Below are positions 34,561 to 43,393 of a stretch of 64,000 nucleotides of DNA, piece after piece; the first letter of the stretch is position 1; each line of letters begins with the position of its first letter. Where the stretch lies: NCBI RefSeq assembly GCF_900091575.1, contig NZ_FMCR01000001.1, positions 1,240,001-1,304,000 of the forward strand. The letters are read 5' to 3'. The translations under genes were made by a program, and so were the position numbers. The notes under the pieces were generated by a model. It worked only from the letters and a program-made list of their open reading frames with translations. It was not told the DNA's origin and searched no databases. This DNA is from Micromonospora saelicesensis. GTDB taxonomy: Bacteria > Actinomycetota > Actinomycetes > Mycobacteriales > Micromonosporaceae.

Positions 34561-35708
34561 GCCGCACCCGCCAGCGGGATCAGGGCCCGGACCAGGAAGC
34601 CGCCGTCCACGGGAGCTGCCTCCAACCGGCCGCCGAGCAGCTCCACCCGCTCACGCAGCCCGAGCAGCCCCTGCCCGGCACCCGGCAGCGTCGACCCGCC
34701 CTCGGACGGGCCGTTGCGGACCAGCACCTCCAGCCCGTCGGGCAGGTAGCGCAGGCAGACCGTCGTCTCGGCGTCGGCCGCGTGCTTGCGCACGTTGGTC
34801 AACGCCTCACGGACCACCCGGTACGCGGTACGCCCCAGCGTCGCCGGAAGTGCCGTCGGCACACCCTCGTCCTGCCGGGACACCCGCAGCCCGGCGGCAC
34901 GGGACTCCCCGATCAACTCGTCCAACGTGTCGAGCCCCCGCTCCGGTGTCACGGCCGGCCCGGCCTGGCGCAGCACACCCAGCACCTCGCGCAGGTCGGT
35001 GAGCGCCTGCCGGCCGGTCGTCCGGATCAGCGCGGCGGCCTCGACGGTCGCCGGGTCCACGGCGGTCACCTCCAGCGCCCCGGCATGCACCACCATCAAC
35101 GAGACCCGATGCGCCACCACGTCGTGCATCTCCCGGGCGATCCGGGTCCGCTCCTCGGCGCGGACCCGGTCGGCGCGGGCCTCCTGCTCGCGTTCCAGCC
35201 GCTCGGCCCGGTCCCGCAGGGCGGCGAGTGTGTCCTGACGGGCCCGCACCCAGAGGCCGAAGACCAACGGAAGCCCCACCAGACAGGCGGCGAGCAGCAG
35301 CACGTTGCCGGTGCTGGCGGTGGTGATCCGGCGTACGCCACCCACCGCCAGCCCGACCAGCACCCCACCGGTCAGCACCAGGGCCACCCCGGCGAGGTAG
35401 CCGGCGAGTTGGCGACCGCGCAACCGCAGACCCGCCTGGTACGAGGCCAGCACCCCGGCGGCCGCCGCGGCGAGCACCAACCAGCCGACCGCCGCAGCCA
35501 GGAACAACGGCCAGCGGCGGGTCCGGACCGTGGCGGCGGCCCACGCCGAGCCCAGTGCGATCAGCAGCACGACCACGCTCGGGAGCGGCGAGCGGACCCC
35601 GATGTCACCGGTCGCGCTGGCCCACACGGCCGCGGCGACCAGGACGGCGAGCAGCGGCGGGGCGTACCGATGGACGACCCGCCGGAGGGCGACGGCGCTG
35701 GAGGCCAC
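34557..35708 (-). CDS. Sensor histidine kinase (HisKA_3 / NarL-partner type)
   Basis: Membrane histidine kinase (383 aa) with about five transmembrane helices in residues 15-155 and almost no extracellular domain. A coiled segment (160-185) leads to the phospho-acceptor H195 in AREMHDVVAHRVSLM. The ATP-binding domain holds REALTNVRKHA, RNGPSEGG and GQGLLGLRERVELLGG. Start GTG 35708. It is paired with the response regulator through a 4-nt overlap. Lack of a sensor domain suggests it senses membrane state. Confidence 0.92.
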   Translation of the reverse strand: MASSAVALRRVVHRYAPPLLAVLVAAAVWASATGDIGVRSPLPSVVVLLIALGSAWAAATVRTRRWPLFLAAAVGWLVLAAAAAGVLASYQAGLRLRGRQLAGYLAGVALVLTGGVLVGLAVGGVRRITTASTGNVLLLAACLVGLPLVFGLWVRARQDTLAALRDRAERLEREQEARADRVRAEERTRIAREMHDVVAHRVSLMVVHAGALEVTAVDPATVEAAALIRTTGRQALTDLREVLGVLRQAGPAVTPERGLDTLDELIGESRAAGLRVSRQDEGVPTALPATLGRTAYRVVREALTNVRKHAADAETTVCLRYLPDGLEVLVRNGPSEGGSTLPGAGQGLLGLRERVELLGGRLEAAPVDGGFLVRALIPLAGAA

Positions 35709-35878
35709 GCAGCGAGCCTAGGGCTCAGCCGACGCATCGGGTCGCCCCGCGGCGCCGTACCCGGGTGAGGTGGGGGATGACCCCGATGCACAGTCCGGGC
35801 CGGCCGCTACCTAAGTAGTGCCGCCCACCTGACCACTGGCCGATGTCGGGAGCCGCCGCCCCGACCAGCATCGGGATC

Positions 35879-36544
35879 ATGGATCTGCTCGACCTGCTGC
35901 ACGACACGATGTCCTCGCCCTGGGTGTACCTGGCGATCTTCGCGATCGCGGTGCTCGACGGCTTCTTCCCGGTGGTGCCGAGCGAGACGGCGGTGATCAC
36001 CGCGGGGGTGTTCGCGGCCTCCGGAGCGCCGTACCTGCCGGCGGTGATCCTGGTGGCCGCCGCCGGGGCGCTGGTCGGCGACCACATCTCGTACGCCATC
36101 GGGCGGGGTGGCGGCACCCGGCTGCTCGACCGGCTGCCGCCCGACGGTCGACGCCGAGCCGCCATCGACCGGGCCCGTCGGGGGATCGCCACCCGGGGCG
36201 GTCTGATCCTCACCGTGGCCCGCTACATCCCGGGTGGTCGGACCGCTGTCACCCTCACCATGGGTGCGGTGCGCTATCCACGGCGACGGTTCCTGGCCTT
36301 CGACGCGCTGGCCGCCGGCTCGTGGGGGCTCTACTCGGCGCTGGTCGGCTACGTCGGCGGGCTGGCCTTCGAGCAGGACCCGCTGCGTGGTCTCCTGCTC
36401 GGTCTGGGCCTCGCCCTGACGGTGACGGTGGTCGTCGAGGTGGTCCGCTGGCTCCGCAACCGCCGCCGTACCGCGCGGGCCGGCGAGCCGGACACCGACG
36501 CGCTTCCCGCCGGGGCCGTCAGTCGACCGGCGGACGCCAGGTGA
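35879..36544 (+). CDS. DedA-family membrane protein (second copy)
   Basis: 221 aa, close paralogue of the 33277 protein: both share SPWVYL, DGFFP/DAFFP, GDHxSYAIGRGGG and the GGRTAVTLTMGAVRYPRR block. ATG 35879 is preferred over 35843 because it aligns with the start of the paralogue. About five hydrophobic segments and a basic C-terminus. The stop lies 19 bases inside the end of the convergent TetR gene. Confidence 0.88.
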   Translation: MDLLDLLHDTMSSPWVYLAIFAIAVLDGFFPVVPSETAVITAGVFAASGAPYLPAVILVAAAGALVGDHISYAIGRGGGTRLLDRLPPDGRRRAAIDRARRGIATRGGLILTVARYIPGGRTAVTLTMGAVRYPRRRFLAFDALAAGSWGLYSALVGYVGGLAFEQDPLRGLLLGLGLALTVTVVVEVVRWLRNRRRTARAGEPDTDALPAGAVSRPADAR

Positions 36545-37157
36545 CGCCGTGCAGCAGTTGGGCGGCACCGAGCCAGGCCACGTTCATCATCCGGGTGGCC
36601 GTCTTCTCCGGGTCGGCGTCCGGGTGGTCCGCGAGCCAGTCGGCCAACGACTCGGTGGCGCCGACCAGGGCGTACGCGACGACCTCCAGGTCGATGGCGG
36701 CGATCTCGCGGCCCTCGGCGCGCAGCGCGTGGTCGAGCATTCCGGCGACCACCTCGACCAGCCGGGCCCGCATGGTGGCCAACTCGCCGGCGAACGGCTG
36801 CTCGCCCCGGGCCTGCCGGTAGAGCACCGCCCAGCCGTCCCGGTGGGCGCCCACGAAGCCGAAGAACGCCCTCAGCCCGCGCCAGAGCCGCTCATCGGCC
36901 GGCAGGTCGGGGGCCGCCGCCCCGGCGATGGCCTGCATCATCCGGGTGCCCTCCCGGTGCAGGCAGGCGACGAAGAGCTCCTCTTTGGTGCCGAGGTAGG
37001 CGTACACCATGGGTTTGGAGATGCCGGCGTCCTCGGCGATCTCGTCCATGCTGGCGGCGTGGAAGCCCCGTCGGGAGAAGACCTTGACGGCCGCGTCGAG
37101 CATCTGCTGCTCGCGGACGGCGCGAGGCAGGCGCTTGAATGCGGGGACGCTGGACAC
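36519..37157 (-). CDS. TetR-family regulator, probably of lipid metabolism
   Basis: 212-aa repressor. The N-terminal HTH contains REQQMLDAAVKVFSRRGFHA, then SMDEIAEDAGISKPMVYAYLG and TKEELF, in standard TetR positions (about 15-60). The ligand domain follows without a named match. GTG 37157 is the first start that gives a normal TetR N-terminus. It is divergent from the SCP2 gene across a 30-bp palindromic site whose half resembles the operator at 26747. Inferred role: control of acyl-CoA genes at both loci. Confidence 0.85.
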   Translation of the reverse strand: MSSVPAFKRLPRAVREQQMLDAAVKVFSRRGFHAASMDEIAEDAGISKPMVYAYLGTKEELFVACLHREGTRMMQAIAGAAAPDLPADERLWRGLRAFFGFVGAHRDGWAVLYRQARGEQPFAGELATMRARLVEVVAGMLDHALRAEGREIAAIDLEVVAYALVGATESLADWLADHPDADPEKTATRMMNVAWLGAAQLLHGVTWRPPVD

Positions 37158-37158
37158 C

Positions 37159-37200
37159 TTGCGAGCATACCTACTCGTGCGTAGGGTTACGCGCGAGTAG
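37159..37200 (+). promoter_or_regulatory. SCP2 operon promoter with TetR operator
   Basis: TTGCGA (37159-37164), 17 bp, TAGGGT (37182-37187). An inverted repeat with arms CTACTCGTGCGTA (37171-37183) and TACGCGCGAGTAG (37188-37200), one mismatch and a GGGT spacer, covers the spacer, -10 and start region. Confidence 0.7.
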
Positions 37201-37224
37201 CCAATCTTCCGGAAGGCGCACCTG

Positions 37225-37677
37225 ATGACTGACTTCGACCCGGCCACCTTCGCCAACGTGGGCCCCAAGGAGTTCGCCCAGCTGGTCAAGTCCACCCCGG
37301 ACGACAAGATCGCCCAGGTGATGTCCGGCGACATGCGCGACAAGGTCCTGGGCGAGGTGTTCGGCCGGATGCCGTCGCTGTTCCGCGCGGACCGGGCCGG
37401 TTCCACCAACGCGGTCATCCACTGGATCATCACCGGTCGCCCCGACGGCGGCAGCGACACCTACGAGGTGGTCATCGCCGACGGCACCTGCGCCGTGAAC
37501 GAGACCCCGCAGCACGACCCGAAGCTGAGCCTCACCATGGGCCCGGTCGAGTTCCTGAAGATCGTCTCCGGTGGCGCCAACCCGGTGATGATGTTCATGA
37601 CCGGCAAGTTGAAGGCGAAGGGCGACCTCGGCCTCGCCGCCAACATCGCCAACCTGTTCGACATCCCCAAGGCCTGA
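37225..37677 (+). CDS. SCP2 sterol-binding-domain protein
   Basis: A 150-aa cytosolic lipid-binding protein with the SCP2 alpha/beta fold. It shows PKEFAQLVKSTPDDKIAQVM at the N-terminus, AVIHWIITGRPDGGSDTYEVV in the middle, and LTMGPVEFLKIVSGGANPVM with FMTGKLKAKGDLGLA at the end, which are the conserved lipid-cavity blocks. ATG 37225 has GGAAGG upstream. It is followed after one base by an acyl-CoA dehydrogenase gene, so it may carry acyl-CoA to that enzyme. Confidence 0.92.
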   Translation: MTDFDPATFANVGPKEFAQLVKSTPDDKIAQVMSGDMRDKVLGEVFGRMPSLFRADRAGSTNAVIHWIITGRPDGGSDTYEVVIADGTCAVNETPQHDPKLSLTMGPVEFLKIVSGGANPVMMFMTGKLKAKGDLGLAANIANLFDIPKA

Positions 37678-37678
37678 C

Positions 37679-38893
37679 ATGGCTGAGTTCTCGCTCGACC
37701 TGAACGAGGAACAGCGGGATCTACGCGACTGGGTGCACGGCTTCGCCGCCGAGGTCGTGCGCCCAGCCGCCGCCGAGTGGGACGAGCGCGAGGACACCCC
37801 GTGGCCGGTGATCCAGGAAGCCGCCAAGGTCGGCCTCTACGGCTTCGAGTTCCTCGCCACCTGCTGGGCCGACCCGACCGGGCTCTCCCTGCCGATCGCC
37901 AGCGAGGAACTCTTCTGGGGTGACGCCGGCATCGGCCTGAGCATCTTCGGCACCTCGCTCGCCGTCGCCGCCATCTACGGCGCCGGCACCCCCGAGCAGT
38001 TGGTCGAATGGGTGCCACAGTGCTTCGGCGACGTCGACTCGCCGGCCGTCGCCGCCTTCTGCACCAGCGAGCCGGAAGCCGGCTCCGACGTCGGCGCGAT
38101 GCGCACCCGGGCCGTCTACGACGAGGCCACCGACGAGTGGGTGCTCACCGGCCAGAAGGCGTACGCCACCAACGGCGGAATCGCCGGAGTGCACGTGGTC
38201 ACCGCCTCCGTCGATCCCGCGCTCGGCTCCCGGGGTCAGGCGGCGTTCGTCGTACCGCCGGGCACCCCCGGCCTGGCTGCCACCCGCAAGCTGCGCAAAC
38301 TCGGCCTCCGCGCGTCACACACCGCCGACGTCTTCCTCGACGGGGTACGCGTACCCGGCCGCTGCCTGCTCGGCGGACGGGACGCCCTGCTGGAACGCCT
38401 GGACCGGGCCCGCTCCGGTCAGCGGGCCACCGGCCAGGCCGCGATGCGCACCTTCGAGCTGTCCCGACCCACTGTCGGCGCCCAGGCGCTCGGCGTGGCC
38501 CGGGCCGCCTACGAGTACGCCCTCGACTACGCGAAGGACCGGGTCCAGTTCGGACGCCCGATCATCGAGAACCAGGCGGTCGCATTCGCGCTGGCCGACA
38601 TGCGGATGGAGATCGACGCGGCGCGGCTGCTGGTCTGGCGGGCCTCGTGGATGGGCCGCAACAACCGCCCGTTCACTGCGGGCGAAGGGTCGATGTCCAA
38701 GCTCAAGGCCGGCGAGGTGGCCGTGTCGGTCACCGAGAAGGCAGTGCAACTGCTCGGCGGAGCCGGCTTCCTGCGTGACCACCCGGTCGAGCGCTGGTAC
38801 CGGGACGCCAAGATCTACACCATCTTCGAGGGCACCTCGGAAATCCAACGACTGGTCATCTCCCGGGCGATCTCCGGGATGCAGATCCGCTGA
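37679..38893 (+). CDS. Acyl-CoA dehydrogenase
   Basis: FAD-dependent alpha,beta-desaturation of acyl-CoA (404 aa). FAD and substrate motifs: FCTSEPEAGSDVGAM, VLTGQKAYATNGG, RLGQRA-like helix, YALDYAKDRVQFGRPI and the catalytic glutamate region YTIFEGTSEIQRLVI. It begins one base after the SCP2 stop. A terminator follows at 38894-38940. It probably forms a fatty-acid degradation unit with SCP2 and the downstream ligase. Chain-length preference cannot be read. Confidence 0.93.
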   Translation: MAEFSLDLNEEQRDLRDWVHGFAAEVVRPAAAEWDEREDTPWPVIQEAAKVGLYGFEFLATCWADPTGLSLPIASEELFWGDAGIGLSIFGTSLAVAAIYGAGTPEQLVEWVPQCFGDVDSPAVAAFCTSEPEAGSDVGAMRTRAVYDEATDEWVLTGQKAYATNGGIAGVHVVTASVDPALGSRGQAAFVVPPGTPGLAATRKLRKLGLRASHTADVFLDGVRVPGRCLLGGRDALLERLDRARSGQRATGQAAMRTFELSRPTVGAQALGVARAAYEYALDYAKDRVQFGRPIIENQAVAFALADMRMEIDAARLLVWRASWMGRNNRPFTAGEGSMSKLKAGEVAVSVTEKAVQLLGGAGFLRDHPVERWYRDAKIYTIFEGTSEIQRLVISRAISGMQIR

Positions 38894-38940
38894 CCACCGT
38901 CGGCCCGGCCCCTCCTCGACCGGGGTCGGGCCGACGGTGG
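38894..38940 (+). terminator. Terminator of the SCP2/acyl-CoA dehydrogenase operon
   Basis: A 19-bp stem with one G-T wobble, starting CCACCGTCGGCCCG directly after the stop, with a 9-base loop. Confidence 0.85.
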
Positions 38941-39089
38941 CCCGGATTCCACGATCTGTGCCGACTTCGTCACCCCACGCCGACGCCAACTGGGCCTTCA
39001 GCCGCGCCCAGTGCATGATCAAGGAAAGAAGCCCTGATGGACGGGCAGGCGACCGCCCGTCCGCGCACCACCCCGAGGAGGTCTGCGGC

Positions 39090-40652
39090 ATGGACCTGCC
39101 GTTCATCGTTGCCACGCTGACCCGTCGCGGGCTGCTCACCCCCGGCAGCCCGATCCGGGTCGCCTCGCAGCTCAACGCGTTGCGGACGTGGGGGTGGAGC
39201 CTGGCAGGCGAGCTACGCCAAGCAGCCGCCCGGGACCCGGGCCGTCCCGCTGTCATCGATGAGAACGGCGTCGAGCTGACCTACCACGACCTGCTCGACC
39301 GGGCCGAACGGATGGCCCGCTCGATGCGGGCCGGGCTCGGCGTACAGGCCGGCGACCGGATCGGCGTGCTCTGCCGCAACCACTCCGGGCTGATCGAGAC
39401 GATCGTCGCCGCCACCCTGCTCGGTGTCGACGCGGTGCTGGTCAACACCGGGCTCAGCGCCGCCCAGTTGGGCACCGTCGCCGAGGAGCAGCGGCTGCGG
39501 CTCCTCGTGCACGACGACGAGTTCGCCGAGCGGGTCCTCGGCCTCCCCGCCGAGCTGTCCCGGCTCGACGAACGCGCGCGCGAGGAGTTGGTGGCCGGGG
39601 CACTGCCGGGTGACCTGCACCCGCCCGAGCGCGACGGCCGGATCATCGTGCTCACCTCCGGCACCACCGGTACGCCCAAGGGCGCCCGCCGGCCGACGCC
39701 CAGCGGCTTCGGCCCACTGGTGTCCATCATCGACCGCATTCCCCTGCACGCCCGGGACCGGGTGATGATCGCCGCGCCGATCTTCCACACCTGGGGATTC
39801 GCCGCCCTCCAGGTCTGCCTGGCACTACGGGCCACCATCGTGCTGCACCGACGCTTCGACCCGGCCGCCACGCTCGCCGCCCTGACCGCGCACCAGTGCA
39901 ACGCGCTCTTCGCCGTACCGGTGATGGTGCAACGGCTGATGGAGGTGCCCCCGCCGGACCCGCGCCCCCCGCTCACTGTCGTCGCGGTCAGCGGCTCCGC
40001 CCTGCCCGGCGGGCTGGCCCCGAAGTTCATGGACGTCTACGGAGACGTCCTCTACAACCTCTACGGGTCCACCGAGGTCTCCTGGGCCTCCATCGCCGGC
40101 CCGCAGGACCTGCGTCAGGCACCCACCGCCGCTGGTCGTCCGCCGCACGGCACCCGGCTGGAGCTGCTCGACGACGACGGCCGTCCCGTACCGGACGGAC
40201 GGGTCGGGCGGATCTTCGTCGGCAACGAGATGCTCTTCGAGGGCTACACCTCCGGTGCCAACCGGGAAACCCGCGACGGCCTGCTCGACACCGGCGACCT
40301 CGGCCGGCTCAACGCCGACGGGCTGCTCTTCGTCGACGGCCGGGCCGACGACATGATCGTCTCTGGCGGCGAGAACGTCTTCCCGTCCGAGGTGGAGGAC
40401 CTGCTCGCGCAACTGCCACAGGTCCGCGAGGCGGCCGTGATCGGCGTGCCCGACCCCGAGTACGGCCAGCGCCTCTCCGCGTTCCTCGCCCTGCACCCCG
40501 GAGAGACGCTCGACCCCGAGGCGGTCCGCGAGTACGTCCGGCACTTCCTGGCCCGCTTCAGCGTCCCCCGAGACGTGATCTTCGTGAAGTACCTGCCCCG
40601 CAACGCCACCGGAAAGGTGCTCACCCGAGAACTGCGCCGCTACTACGGCTGA
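39090..40652 (+). CDS. AMP-binding acyl-CoA synthetase/ligase
   Basis: Activates a carboxylic acid to acyl-CoA via acyl-AMP (520 aa). The AMP-binding P-loop is VLTSGTTGTPKGA. The aromatic motif NLYGSTEVSW, the hinge DTGDLGRL and GRADDMIVSGGENVFPSE, and the C-terminal lysine motif PRNATGKVLTREL are all present. ATG 39090 is chosen because GAGGAGG lies eight bases upstream. It is about 200 bp after the acyl-CoA dehydrogenase gene on the same strand. Fatty-acid specificity is inferred from neighbours. Confidence 0.9.
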   Translation: MDLPFIVATLTRRGLLTPGSPIRVASQLNALRTWGWSLAGELRQAAARDPGRPAVIDENGVELTYHDLLDRAERMARSMRAGLGVQAGDRIGVLCRNHSGLIETIVAATLLGVDAVLVNTGLSAAQLGTVAEEQRLRLLVHDDEFAERVLGLPAELSRLDERAREELVAGALPGDLHPPERDGRIIVLTSGTTGTPKGARRPTPSGFGPLVSIIDRIPLHARDRVMIAAPIFHTWGFAALQVCLALRATIVLHRRFDPAATLAALTAHQCNALFAVPVMVQRLMEVPPPDPRPPLTVVAVSGSALPGGLAPKFMDVYGDVLYNLYGSTEVSWASIAGPQDLRQAPTAAGRPPHGTRLELLDDDGRPVPDGRVGRIFVGNEMLFEGYTSGANRETRDGLLDTGDLGRLNADGLLFVDGRADDMIVSGGENVFPSEVEDLLAQLPQVREAAVIGVPDPEYGQRLSAFLALHPGETLDPEAVREYVRHFLARFSVPRDVIFVKYLPRNATGKVLTRELRRYYG

Positions 40653-40671
40653 CGGTGGCGTGGCGCGTCGC

Positions 40672-41457
40672 TCACGGGTACAGGTTGAAACCCGGCCACC
40701 GGCCAATGGTCACCAACTGGTCCTCGGTCAGCAACAGGTCGTCCACTGACGCACCGGGCTGAACCAGCTTGACCGTCACCGACGTCCCATCGGGACGCAG
40801 CACCGTCGCCGCACGCGAGCCGGCACCGGCCGAGTCGACATCGGTACCCGACACCGCCTCGCTGCCGTCCGGAAAATGATCGATAGAGCAGTCGTTGTCG
40901 GACGGGCCGAGCGGGCATCCGGAAACCGCCCCGAGGGTCGGCTTCATCGCGATTACCAGATCGCCACGGACCTCATCCCGGGACAGCTTGACCGTCACCG
41001 TGTATTCGTACCCCGTCACCGTGCGCTCGTACGACAGCTGGGGTAGCGGACACCCGGGCACCCCCGAATCGACAGTCAGCTCCCGAGGCAGGTTGACGCT
41101 CAGGGCGGTGCGCAGCGCCACTGTCAGCCGGACCGCCGCGTCGGCCGGCTGCTCCGACGGGAACGGGGGCGCCGATCCGTACCGCTCGAACGGCGACGCG
41201 GACTCGCTGGGAGACGCGTGCAGCGGGGCACAGAGCGAGGGGCCGGTGTTCGCCGTCGGCTCCCGCGAGTCCCGGTACGGCCCGGTGACCACTGTCGACG
41301 TCAGTGCGATCACTGCCACCGCCACGCCGGAGCCGGTCAACGCCCACGCCCGGTGCTGGCGGCGACGCCGGTCGGCCACTATCAGTTCGTCCAGGTCGAT
41401 CCGGGTCGGCGGCGCCTGGGCGACCGCCGCACGCAGCTGGTCGTAGAGATCATCCAT
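40672..41457 (-). CDS. Single-pass membrane protein, likely anti-sigma factor
   Basis: 261 aa. A short cytoplasmic domain (1-38) with MDDLYDQLRAAVAQAPPTRI and RRRRQHR precedes one transmembrane helix (about 38-60). The extracellular part (about 61-261) is unremarkable apart from five cysteines. It overlaps the sigma-factor gene by 8 nt, the usual sigma/anti-sigma arrangement. There is no zinc-binding ZAS motif, so the anti-sigma role is inferred from position and topology. Confidence 0.65.
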   Translation of the reverse strand: MDDLYDQLRAAVAQAPPTRIDLDELIVADRRRRQHRAWALTGSGVAVAVIALTSTVVTGPYRDSREPTANTGPSLCAPLHASPSESASPFERYGSAPPFPSEQPADAAVRLTVALRTALSVNLPRELTVDSGVPGCPLPQLSYERTVTGYEYTVTVKLSRDEVRGDLVIAMKPTLGAVSGCPLGPSDNDCSIDHFPDGSEAVSGTDVDSAGAGSRAATVLRPDGTSVTVKLVQPGASVDDLLLTEDQLVTIGRWPGFNLYP

Positions 41458-41971
41458 CGTTGCGTACCTCCTCGACTCGATCCGGCATCGGGGCGAGGCG
41501 GGCTCTCATCGCCTCGATGCCACGCGCCGACTGGCTCTTGACGGTGCCCGGAGTACAGCCGAGTTCCCGCGCGGTCTCCTCGACGGACAGGTCGCAGAAG
41601 TAGCGCAGCACGAGGACCGCGCGGCGGCGCGGCGGCAGCTCGGCCAGCAGGGCGAGAAGGGTCAGTCGATCAGCCGCGCCGTCGGTGCCGGTGGCCGCGA
41701 CCGCGCGATCGGGCACCTCGGCCCAGGCAGCCTCCCGCCGCCAGGGCCGACGCCGCTCGTCCAGCCAGACCCGCAACAGGATCCGCCTGGCGTACGCGTC
41801 CGGGTTGTCCATGACGGACACCCGTGACCAGTGCCGGAGCAACTTGACCAGCGTCGCCGACACCAGGTCGTCGGCCGTGTGCCAGTCACCGCAGAGCAGG
41901 TACGCCGTACGGCGCAGCGGCTCCAGCCGCGCACCGACGTAGTCGCGGTAACCCTCGACATCGACCGGCAT
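41450..41971 (-). CDS. SigE-family RNA polymerase sigma factor
   Basis: Small group IV sigma factor (173 aa). Region 2 lies at about 10-80 (LRRTAYLLCGDWHTADDLVSATLVKL, DNPDAYARRILLRVWLD). Region 4 at about 105-160 contains LPPRRRAVLVLRYFCDLS and ETARELGCTPGTVKSQSARG. The short linker is typical of the actinobacterial SigE family. ATG 41971 is preferred to GTG 41980 for spacing from GAGGGGG. Paired with the membrane protein downstream. Confidence 0.9.
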   Translation of the reverse strand: MPVDVEGYRDYVGARLEPLRRTAYLLCGDWHTADDLVSATLVKLLRHWSRVSVMDNPDAYARRILLRVWLDERRRPWRREAAWAEVPDRAVAATGTDGAADRLTLLALLAELPPRRRAVLVLRYFCDLSVEETARELGCTPGTVKSQSARGIEAMRARLAPMPDRVEEVRNDG

Positions 41972-42032
41972 TCCGGCCACCCCCTCGTCTCATCGCTCAA
42001 ACGGCAGCGGGGTGGCCAGGGGTTGCCTGAGT

Positions 42033-43283
42033 TCAGCCGGGAATCGTGATCCGATCCTCGATCGCGGCGGTGGCGATGTCGGTGCGGTGCTGCGAGCCTG
42101 CCAACTCCACCCCGTCCACCAGCGCGTACGCGGCGTCCCGTGCGGCGGCCAGGTCGGCGCCGGTGGCCGTACCGCAGAGGACCCGGCCGCCGGCGGAGAG
42201 CAACGCGCCGTCGCTGGCCCGACGGGCGGTGCCCGCGTGGATGATGCCCGGACGGTCCGCACCGGTGATCACGTCGCCGGTGCGCGGCGCGGCCGGATAA
42301 CCCGCCGAGGCGAGCACCACTGTCACGGCGCTGCCGTCCCGCCACCGCAGCGGCGGGTGCTCGGCCAACGTGCCGGTGGCCGCGGCGTGCAGCAGCCCAC
42401 CCAGCGGGGTCTGCAGCAGCGCGAGCACCACCTGGGTCTCCGGGTCACCGAAGCGCGCGTTGAACTCGATCACCCGAGGGCCGGCGGCGGTGATCGCGAG
42501 CCCGACGTAGAGCAGGCCGGCGAACGGGGTGCCCCGGCGACGCATCTCCGCCAGCGTCGGGTGCACCACATCGCGCATCACGTCGTCGACCAGGCCGGAC
42601 GGGGCCCAGGCCAGCGGCGCGTACGCCCCCATGCCACCGGTGTTCGGCCCGGTGTCGCCGTCGCCGAGCCGCTTGAAGTCCTGTGCCGGCAACAACGGCA
42701 GCGCCGCCTCGCCGTCGGTGACCACGAAGAGGCTGACCTCCGGGCCGTCGAGGAACTCCTCGACCACGACCCGTCCACACTCGTTTGCGTGCGCCAGCGC
42801 GGCGGCCCGGTCGTCGGTCACCACCACGCCCTTGCCGGCGGCGAGCCCGTCGTCCTTCACCACGTACGGCGCGCCGAACTCGTCCAGCGCCCGAGCCGTG
42901 CTCTCCTCGTCCGCACAGACGTACGCCCGCGCGGTCGGCACGCCGGCGGCGGTCATCACGTCCTTGGCGAACGCCTTGGAGCCCTCCAGCTGCGCGGCCG
43001 CACCGGATGGACCGAACACGGCGATGCCCTTGGCGCGTACCGCGTCGGCGACCCCGGCGACCAGCGGCGCCTCGGGCCCGACCACCACCAGGTCGGCCGC
43101 CACCTCCACGGCCAACGCGGCCACCGCGGCCGGATCTGTCGGAGTGACCGCTCGCAGCTCAGCCACGCTGGCGATCCCCGGATTACCCGGCGCCGCAATC
43201 AGCGCGGAAACCCCCGAATCCGCTACCAGACCAAGCGCAAGCGCATGCTCCCGCCCACCACCACCCACCAAAAGAACCCGCAC
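42033..43283 (-). CDS. purD: Phosphoribosylamine-glycine ligase (GAR synthetase)
   Basis: ATP-grasp enzyme joining glycine to phosphoribosylamine, step two of purine synthesis (416 aa). It starts [14 protein letters not shown]. The ATP-grasp core has [29 protein letters not shown] and [21 protein letters not shown]; metal ligands sit in [17 protein letters not shown] 43283 is chosen because conservation starts there; a GTG at 43307 would add eight residues. It stands alone, outside the other pur operons. Confidence 0.95.
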   Translation of the reverse strand: MRVLLVGGGGREHALALGLVADSGVSALIAAPGNPGIASVAELRAVTPTDPAAVAALAVEVAADLVVVGPEAPLVAGVADAVRAKGIAVFGPSGAAAQLEGSKAFAKDVMTAAGVPTARAYVCADEESTARALDEFGAPYVVKDDGLAAGKGVVVTDDRAAALAHANECGRVVVEEFLDGPEVSLFVVTDGEAALPLLPAQDFKRLGDGDTGPNTGGMGAYAPLAWAPSGLVDDVMRDVVHPTLAEMRRRGTPFAGLLYVGLAITAAGPRVIEFNARFGDPETQVVLALLQTPLGGLLHAAATGTLAEHPPLRWRDGSAVTVVLASAGYPAAPRTGDVITGADRPGIIHAGTARRASDGALLSAGGRVLCGTATGADLAAARDAAYALVDGVELAGSQHRTDIATAAIEDRITIPG

Positions 43284-43333
43284 GCCCGAGATCCTACTGT
43301 CCCCCACCCCAACCCCCGCCCCCGTAGGGCCTC

Positions 43334-43393
43334 GGTGATCAAGAGGTTTGCGTCAGCAGGGGACTCGTCTTTGACGGAAACCTCTTGATCACC
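43334..43393. repeat. Palindrome overlapping the nuclease-like gene stop (right-hand member of a pair)
   Basis: A 22-bp stem with one mismatch, core GATCAAGAGGTTTGCGTCA, arms 43334-43355 and 43372-43393, 16-base loop. It contains the stop codon of the DUF559-like gene (43389-43391). A related palindrome lies at 44409-44470. Confidence 0.85.
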
